From NCBI GenBank assembly GCA_000969725.1, contig JXSR01S074681.1: a stretch of DNA of 20,220 nt. One strand, 5' to 3'. The position numbers and the translations under genes are program-made. Shown piece after piece: positions 18,001 through 20,220 of this stretch. The notes below the pieces were generated by a model, which made no database searches, was not told the DNA's origin, and worked only from the letters and a program-made list of their open reading frames with translations. This DNA comes from Ophiothrix spiculata. Its lineage: Eukaryota > Echinodermata > Ophiuroidea > Amphilepidida > Ophiotrichidae. Within the stretch, counting starts at the first letter, position 1; the number at the start of each line of letters is the position of its first letter.

Positions 18001-18948
18001 CATTCACAATCATGACAATAAGGCCTAAAAAAATTGTTTGATTGGCGTAACCCGACTGACCCTATTTTTACTGCTGACCCTAAATATTTTTTTTTGAGCA
18101 TGGTAAAAAACCTCCAAATTCCAAATTTGATGGGACTCGATTCATGGGGGTTCAAGATATTGCTTGCAGGACATTCAAAATGACAAAAAAAAGATGTGTT
18201 ACAGAAAAAGTGACAATGTTTTTGTATATGGGTCGTATATTTTGTGTTCTTGTATGTGAAACATATAGGCTAGACTTTAAACAAATCTGACCTGCCTACC
18301 CTATTTTTACGCCAATCAAACAATTTTTTTAGGCCTAAGTCTCAATGTTTTATGGGAACTGAAATTGGACCTTGATGTGTATTAACCTGAACCTTCATGT
18401 GTATTAAATTTGGTTTGAACTTGTTGGTTTATGTAGTATATGTATCAAAGCCTCAAATGTCTCTCATTTGTGATGACTCACCCCGAAAAGGGGACTTTGC
18501 AGATGATATCAATTTTGATTTTATCATTTCATCTATTGCAGCATTTTCTAAGCTTTAAAATGACACCTTACTTGTTGAAATTGAATTATCGACCTGCAGT
18601 TAATATACACCTTACTTGTTGAAAATGAAACCTTACTTGTTGAAATTGATTAAGGCGATCACAATTTACAACAGAAAATTTGCTGGAAATTCTTATTATT
18701 GTCTTTTTTTTTGCTGCCTATTTTTACCTGTTTCTTGAAAAGTTTTCTGTCGCAAAGTCCCCCTTTGGGGTGAGTCATCACATTAACGCACACACATCTT
18801 TTTCCTTGCACCTTTCTCTTCTGTCTGCACTCCTTTTATCCCTTTTCTTTAGCTATCTGTTCCAAGATGCTGTATATAGAAGACATAAACGGCTCCATGA
18901 AGCTGGCGATATAGGCGACAAGAAACTAGCACAAGATTTCATTTCAGG
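9007..18948 (+). CDS. ADGB: Androglobin, N-terminal calpain-like part (8 exons, gene continues past window)
   Basis: Androglobin is a large chimeric protein known in animals and linked to cilia, flagella and spermatogenesis. It joins an N-terminal calpain-like domain to a circularly permuted globin domain with an IQ motif. Eight exons join in frame into about 311 residues. Matches to vertebrate androglobin that I recall: WPEW (39-42) with ADINSEKW (45-52), FFDDPEG (73-79), MRWIVSQI (132-139), WKPWDHIF (about 169-176), GKYIVKLYW (about 194-202), GCWRKIVIDD (204-213), ELWPMLLAKA (233-242) and LTGWLPE (269-275). GxW...IDD, the ELW...AK helix and LTG are the calpain core signatures; TGW replaces the usual TGG. 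The permuted globin and IQ parts would lie to the right. Identification is firm for exons 2-7 and weaker for exons 1 and 8. The introns are full of MITEs and decayed exon copies. Confidence 0.93.
9103..9284. mobile_element. MITE-like element in ADGB intron 1
   Basis: Inverted ends TATAATTACAGGCTTGAGAT (from 9103) and ATCTCATACCTGTAATTATA (to 9284) match at all but two positions. The interior has repeated TTTCCAGC / TTTTCAGC words, facing both ways. Non-autonomous, about 182 bp; superfamily not determined. Confidence 0.65.
9981..10086 (+). CDS. ADGB: ADGB exon 2
   Basis: Acceptor GTACTTTCAG precedes 9981 and donor GTAAGA follows at 10087. The exon encodes an alanine-rich start (AASIAASVVGAQENKK) and then IIWPEWNDADINSEKW, which matches the vertebrate androglobin segment PLWPEWSEADINSEKW almost residue for residue. 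The exon ends on a codon boundary (phase 0). Confidence 0.92.
10902..10955 (+). CDS. ADGB: ADGB exon 3
   Basis: A short exon of 18 codons, DTPHKTKEKEKGKSPSSM, between acceptor TTCTCTTCCAG and donor GTTAGT. The lysine/glutamate-rich linker corresponds to the vertebrate GTKEKDKTGKSP segment at the same place, between INSEKW and HFFEDPEG. Phase 0 on both sides. Confidence 0.85.
11024..11064. repeat. Hairpin at the 3' edge of the LINE fragment
   Basis: A perfect 10-bp stem CCTGTTAGTG (11024-11033) / CACTAACAGG (11055-11064) encloses a 21-nt loop that can itself pair (CCTGCC with GGGAGG). It abuts the 3' end of the minus-strand LINE remnant, so it may be that element's terminal structure or a separate insertion. 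Confidence 0.6.
11060..11690 (-). mobile_element. 5'-truncated LINE (non-LTR retrotransposon) fragment
   Basis: On the minus strand, 11598-11344 encodes an 84-residue open stretch with the typical C-terminal tail after a LINE reverse transcriptase: NSRLLHVTARSSSFFNSLF, then LPRLWNEFP, then a FKSECRSFF end. The same frame can be followed upstream to about 11690 (TCSARLDRN, NYHINQHHLLVFHQ), with one in-frame TGA near 11660. Below 11344 lies an AT-rich 3' UTR with an AATAAA-like signal near 11080-11090. The reverse transcriptase core is absent, so this is an old dead end-fragment, inserted antisense in ADGB intron 3. The clade (CR1 or jockey-like) is not resolved. Confidence 0.75.
11858..12142. 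mobile_element. MITE with TA target sites in ADGB intron 3
   Basis: The ends read TAATGCTGCTTTCTTACTTG and, inverted, TAATGCTACTTTCATACTTA. They continue inward with diverged copies of TAGCTTTGTCGCTGC in both orientations (near 11886, 11948, 12053 and 12099). Flanking TA on both sides (11858-11859, 12141-12142) fits a TA target duplication. About 281 bp, no coding capacity. Confidence 0.75.
12356..12535 (+). CDS. ADGB: ADGB exon 4
   Basis: Acceptor CCTTTACAG, donor GTAAGC, 60 codons, phase 0 on both sides. It encodes QHFFDDPEGRIDMPPSLRHR followed by HWKRPQEF, then a less conserved stretch and FDLLSPNEH near the end. Vertebrate androglobin has HFFEDPEGKIELPPSL, SWKRPQDF and FDLFSANEH in the same order. 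The exon ends with HDCE, directly before the MRWI motif of exon 5. That Cys lies where the catalytic Cys of calpains would be expected; functional meaning is unproven. Confidence 0.93.
12840..13288 (+). pseudogene. ADGB: Decayed partial copies of ADGB exon 5 in intron 4
   Basis: At least four fragments resemble the first ~100 bases of exon 5. Copy A (12840-12928) carries CTAATCTCTA, CAAGATTATAATCCAGCCTG and GGTGGTGTGAACCA. Copy B (12938-12968) carries TCATCTCTCAGACTACTAAT. Copy C (13099-13152) carries AGCCTGGTGGTAGTGATCTA. Copy D (13199-13288) begins after a splice-acceptor-like TCCGTAG with GTGATGCGCTGGATCATCTC; it lacks 18 bases present in the true exon and later shifts frame to a TGA. None contains the 3' half of exon 5 or its donor. 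They are best read as tandem partial duplications that have decayed. Confidence 0.88.
13328..13546 (+). CDS. ADGB: ADGB exon 5
   Basis: Acceptor TTGTTCCTAG, donor GTAAGT, 73 codons, phase 0 on both sides. It encodes VMRWIVSQITNLYKI, a variable loop with GMCTGGVN, then WKPWDHIFALCRVGKG and HGKYIVKLYWL. Vertebrate androglobin has LMRWIISEI, WKPWEHIYSLCKAVKG and YGKYVVKLYWM. This is the first helix region of the calpain-like core. Only this copy is intact; the similar pieces in the preceding intron are broken. Confidence 0.95.
13741..13905. repeat. Long imperfect palindrome (about 165 bp)
   Basis: Arms match inward from both sides: CAAATACAACATGG (13741-13754) with CCATGTTGTATTTG (13892-13905), GAAAATTACTGATCCC (13771-13786) with GGGATCAGGAATTTTC (13858-13873, one mismatch), and TGTTGGATGTGTGTG (13791-13805) with CACACGCATCCAACA (13839-13853, one mismatch). 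The centre contains ACGCGT. It could be a foldback-type MITE or part of a composite element with the adjacent inverted repeats. Confidence 0.75.
13908..14174. mobile_element. MITE-like element adjoining the palindrome
   Basis: The left end TTACTATAATACCTCATAAA (continuing TATTT, to 13932) is the inverse of the right end AAATATTTATGAGGTATAGT (14153-14172, continuing AA) except for a 2-base indel. The left arm begins three bases after the palindrome ends. The interior is G/T-rich with CpGs (14025-14115) and has words also seen in the palindrome (CACGCGAATCAGG). About 267 bp, no coding capacity. Confidence 0.6.
14270..14385 (+). mobile_element. Probable degraded tRNA-SINE relic
   Basis: GGGCACTTGCTTACGGTGTG followed by GAGGGGTATGAATTCAAACGC resembles the second half of a tRNA-derived SINE head with a decayed B box. 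About 40 bases on, ATCTTGGATAAGAACCTATT resembles the CCTTGGGCAAGAAATTTTAC word of the SINE at 6906. The A box is not clear, so this is a tentative call. Confidence 0.4.
14391..14670. mobile_element. MITE with about 66-bp terminal inverted repeats
   Basis: The ends AGGTCCGTATGCACAAAAGA (14391-14410) and TCTTTTGTGCATACGGACCT (14651-14670) are exact inverses, and the match extends inward for about 66 bases with only about four mismatches. Each arm carries repeated TTAGACCNGGTTTAA words. The 280-bp element has no ORF. Target-site duplication is unclear. The low arm divergence suggests a fairly young insertion. Confidence 0.9.
14918..15274 (+). mobile_element. G-rich-ended MITE with internal repeat array
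   Basis: The left end ACCCGGGGGGGTACTTAG and the right end GAGTACCCCCCCGGGGGT are inverted copies. Between them lie about five diverged copies of a unit like GGTTTACATAACGGTTGCAT followed by a T-run (near 14967, 15026, 15090, 15160 and 15182). The same family has a one-ended remnant at 5189. About 357 bp, non-coding. Confidence 0.75.
15335..15474 (+). CDS. ADGB: ADGB exon 6
   Basis: Acceptor ATTTCAG, donor GTAAGT, 46 codons plus two bases (phase 2). It encodes GCWRKIVIDDSIPFDDSGKM, LLPSTRLHH, then ELWPMLLAKALIKVISL. Vertebrate androglobin has GCWRKITIDDFLPFDEDNNL and ELWPMLLSKAIIKL. GxW...IDDxxP is the calpain core strand motif and ELWPxLLxKA the following helix. The 3' part and donor of this exon are duplicated just downstream. 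Confidence 0.96.
15492..15904 (+). pseudogene. ADGB: Decayed copy of the ADGB exon 6 3' end and donor, split by a MITE
   Basis: Bases 15492-15529 (TTCATCATGAGTTTTAGCCG then ATGCTGCTGCCTAAGG) copy 15414-15451 of exon 6, and 15866-15904 (ATCATCAAAGTCATTTCTCT then TGAGTAAGTAGAATGAGT) copy the rest through the splice donor. The copy was therefore a tandem duplication of about 78 bp, now separated by the MITE at 15532-15852. It has an in-frame TAG where the exon reads TGG and no acceptor, so it cannot serve as an exon. Its GAGTAAGT donor-like site remains. Confidence 0.9.
15532..15852. mobile_element. MITE inside the exon 6 duplicate
   Basis: The ends ACGTTCAAAGACGTTCGCTT (from 15532) and, inverted from 15852, ACGTCAAAAGACATTCGCTC match over about 35 bases at roughly three quarters of positions. 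GACATTCGCT words recur inside. It separates two halves of a recognisable exon copy, which fixes its boundaries to within about a dozen bases. Non-coding, about 321 bp. Confidence 0.8.
16153..16365. repeat. Possible small inverted-repeat element
   Basis: CATTTAGGATTG (16153-16164) and CAATCCTAAATG (16354-16365) are exact inverses 189 bases apart in intron 6. The match does not extend clearly inward, so this may be an old MITE or chance. Confidence 0.3.
16539..16628 (+). CDS. ADGB: ADGB exon 7
   Basis: Acceptor TCTTTGCAG, donor GTAAGT, 90 bases. Its first T completes GA from exon 6 to Asp, and it leaves CA at the 3' end. It encodes YSTANSSCEFNDVSVISTL then TGWLPETIPL. Vertebrate androglobin has EFTVIHALTGWLPEVISL here, so identity is clear. 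LTGW replaces the LTGG seen in most calpains at the equivalent position. Confidence 0.94.
16669..16705. repeat. Perfect 14-bp hairpin
   Basis: CCCATGATGCATTG (16669-16682), 9-nt loop, CAATGCATCATGGG (16692-16705). It lies 40 bases after the exon 7 donor, so the transcript would carry a strong stem-loop close to that splice site. Confidence 0.85.
16918..17133. mobile_element. MITE with GTGTTCACAC ends in ADGB intron 7
   Basis: The left end GGGACGTGTTCACACAAAAT and the right end GTGTGAACACGCCC are inverted, and TAGTCATGAC / GTCATGACTA pair further in. Two internal direct copies of TTGCGTTCACACTGGGA lie near 16972 and 17051. A TTGGG on each side (16916-16920, 17134-17138) may be a target duplication, but the left boundary is ambiguous. 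About 216 bp. Confidence 0.75.
17836..17990. mobile_element. Small MITE with central hairpin
   Basis: The ends AGGGGTTCAAACATATGATA (from 17836) and, inverted from 17990, AGGGTTTCAAACATGTTGCA match well, with AGAGTGA / AGAGTAA further in. The centre holds TTTATCTTG / CAAGATAAA arms around 17915-17937. It also contains GTGAGTCATCAC (17859-17870), the same word as at the ends of the element at 18470. Confidence 0.65.
18022..18335. mobile_element. PIF/Harbinger-like MITE with TAA target duplication
   Basis: The ends GGCCTAAAAAAATTGTTTGA (from 18022) and TCAAACAATTTTTTTAGGCC (to 18335) are exact inverses, and the match continues to 29 bases without error. TAA flanks both ends (18019-18021, 18336-18338). 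A 3-bp TWA duplication with G-rich ends is typical of PIF/Harbinger elements. The interior has no ORF. Perfect arms suggest a young insertion. Confidence 0.88.
18470..18781. mobile_element. MITE with AP-1-like terminal motif next to ADGB exon 8
   Basis: The left end GTGATGACTCACCCCGAAAA (continuing GGGGACTTTGC) and the right end TGAGTCATCAC (18771-18781, preceded by GCAAAGTCCCCCTTTGGGG) are inverted copies over about 30 bases. Both ends contain TGAGTCA, the AP-1 consensus. Three CCTTACTTGTTGAAA copies lie inside (18566, 18610, 18631). The element ends 71 bases before the exon 8 acceptor. Confidence 0.85.
18853..18948 (+). CDS. ADGB: ADGB exon 8 (probable)
   Basis: Acceptor TTTTCTTTAG follows a long pyrimidine-rich tract. 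The first C completes CA from exon 7 to His, giving LPETIPLH as in vertebrate LPEVISLH. The frame then reads YLFQDAVYRRHKRLHEAGDI and DKKLAQDFIS before a donor GTAGCT at 18949. Vertebrates have GYMDKVWELLKEIL here, so only the D-x-V-W/Y spacing agrees. The donor is weaker than the others and the 3' boundary is less certain. Confidence 0.62.
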
Positions 18949-19101
18949 GTAGCTAGATGCAAACATAAACTTGTCTTTTGAACATTTTTTTTGCATTAAT
19001 TATTTGAGACTTCAAAACTCAAGCATTGAATAAGAAGCAAAATATACTAAAAATTGCTTAAGTCTATTGCACAGATTCTTAGACAAACTCAACCAGATAA
19101 C

Positions 19102-19569
19102 TTAAAGGGGCATTGGACAAAATTTCGAAATTTTGTTTGTGGATGATTTACACTTCCTATATTAGAAAATAATAGTCAATTACCAGATATCAGGAAAATG
19201 TTGATCGAAACCTTCAAAAAGGTCAAAATAATTTTATTGTTTTGTTGATTTTGGGTATAAGGCTATTCTCTAAACATATTTATTGATGCTATACAATGAA
19301 AAAATGCCAAATATTTGTTTGTAAAATATTCCTTTCACATGATAGATGGCAGATAAATTTGGAATTATTATTAGATCTCCTGAAAAGGCCAATTCTAAAA
19401 ATTCAACTATAGAGGGCAGTATTTATTGTTGTTGACAACGATAACTACACATTTGTACAAATAATAGAATATCTAAATATTTCAATCAATACTTCAAATT
19501 ATGCAAAAATCTCAAAATGTTTGGGGAAAAGTTTGGGAATGATGCTGAACTTGTCCAATGCCCCTTTAA
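19102..19569. mobile_element. MITE with TTAA ends in ADGB intron 8
   Basis: TTAAAGGGGCATTGGACAA (19102-19120) and TTGTCCAATGCCCCTTTAA (19551-19569) are exact inverses. The outer TTAA on each side suits a TTAA target duplication, leaving a 15-bp inverted repeat AGGGGCATTGGACAA. TTAA is the target of piggyBac-type transposases, but the family is not proven from the ends alone. About 460 bp of AT-rich non-coding DNA. Confidence 0.88.
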
Positions 19570-20220
19570 ATTGCAGGTTACTAGTTGCATTTGCATACGA
19601 TAGAGGCTATGTTCTAGAATTTTATTTACATTGTCCAAAAAAATTTGGCATCGAGTTCATTAAGCATGCTTTATTAGTTTGACTTTGGTCAAAACATCAG
19701 AAGATTGAGTTTTGAAGACTGAGGAAAAAATATTATTTCAAATTAAGCTTTGTTAAGCTGATTACATTATTATTTCTTGTTATTATTTATTCTTAATTCT
19801 TAAGAAAAACGTTTTGTTGCTTTTGTATAGTCAATCACTATGTTTTTTATACTTTTGTAAAATAAATATTTTTCTCTTCATTGTCTGTACAACGCTTTTT
19901 TTTAAACAGTTCCTTGTTTCACAACCATTTGTGTTTAGTATATTTGTGTCATCCAATGTTTTCTAAAAATTCTTTAGTTTTTAACAGAAAAAACATTCAA
20001 TTTTTATGTTTTGTTTAATAGTAACATACTACTGCTCATGAGAGCAATTTTAATAAACACTGATCCCCAAAGTGATATTGAGACTTACTTTTTCCTGAGA
20101 CGAAAGGTTGAGGGAAATATTAAGATATAACCGGGGAGCACGGGGTAAAAAAGGGCTATCTCTGCTATTTTTATCTCTTAGTAATTTTCAGATACATATT
20201 AGTATTCCCCACCTCCCCTA
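19570..20220. other. ADGB intron 8, nothing further recognised
   Basis: AT-rich, stop-dense sequence with long T runs. No further ADGB exon could be read before the window ends, so the next exon should lie beyond 20220. Confidence 0.5.

Overview
The window looks like AT-rich genomic DNA from an invertebrate animal. It has spliced exons with GT-AG introns, a tRNA-derived SINE, a LINE tail and many short inverted-repeat (MITE-like) elements. The gene content and the recurring TAGGCCT-type words suggest a marine deuterostome, perhaps an echinoderm, but that placement is a weak inference. No prokaryotic or viral gene organisation is visible.

The one gene I can name is on the + strand in the right half: the 5' part of androglobin (ADGB). 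Eight exons can be read at about 9007-9056, 9981-10086, 10902-10955, 12356-12535, 13328-13546, 15335-15474, 16539-16628 and 18853-18948. Their phases join without conflict (2,0,0,0,0,2,2,2) into about 311 residues. Residues around 39-280 follow vertebrate androglobin closely (WPEW, ADINSEKW, FFxDPEG, MRWI, WKPWxHI, GKYxVKLYW, GCWRKI, ELWPMLL, LTGWLPE). This covers the N-terminal calpain-like domain. The gene runs off the right edge, so the rest of the calpain-like domain, the permuted globin domain and the IQ motif are not in the window.

The left half (1-9000) holds no gene I can name. It contains a promoter-like cluster near 161-234 with short ORFs after it, a recent 189-bp tandem duplication (1492-1869), one plausible but unidentified exon (4021-4230), one end of a G-rich element (5189-5330), a CpG-rich islet (6640-6715) and a tRNA-derived SINE (6906-7131).

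The ADGB introns are the most unusual part. From 9057 on, intron sequence carries about eleven inverted-repeat elements from at least nine apparent families, roughly 3.1 kb of 11.2 kb, plus a LINE fragment and a probable SINE relic. Two introns also hold decayed copies of ADGB's own exons. Intron 4 has several fragments of the 5' half of exon 5, one with its splice acceptor. Intron 6 has a copy of the 3' half of exon 6 with its splice donor, and a MITE has since landed inside that copy. I see no unknown multi-gene system; the real novelty here is this local exon duplication and decay next to dense MITE insertion.
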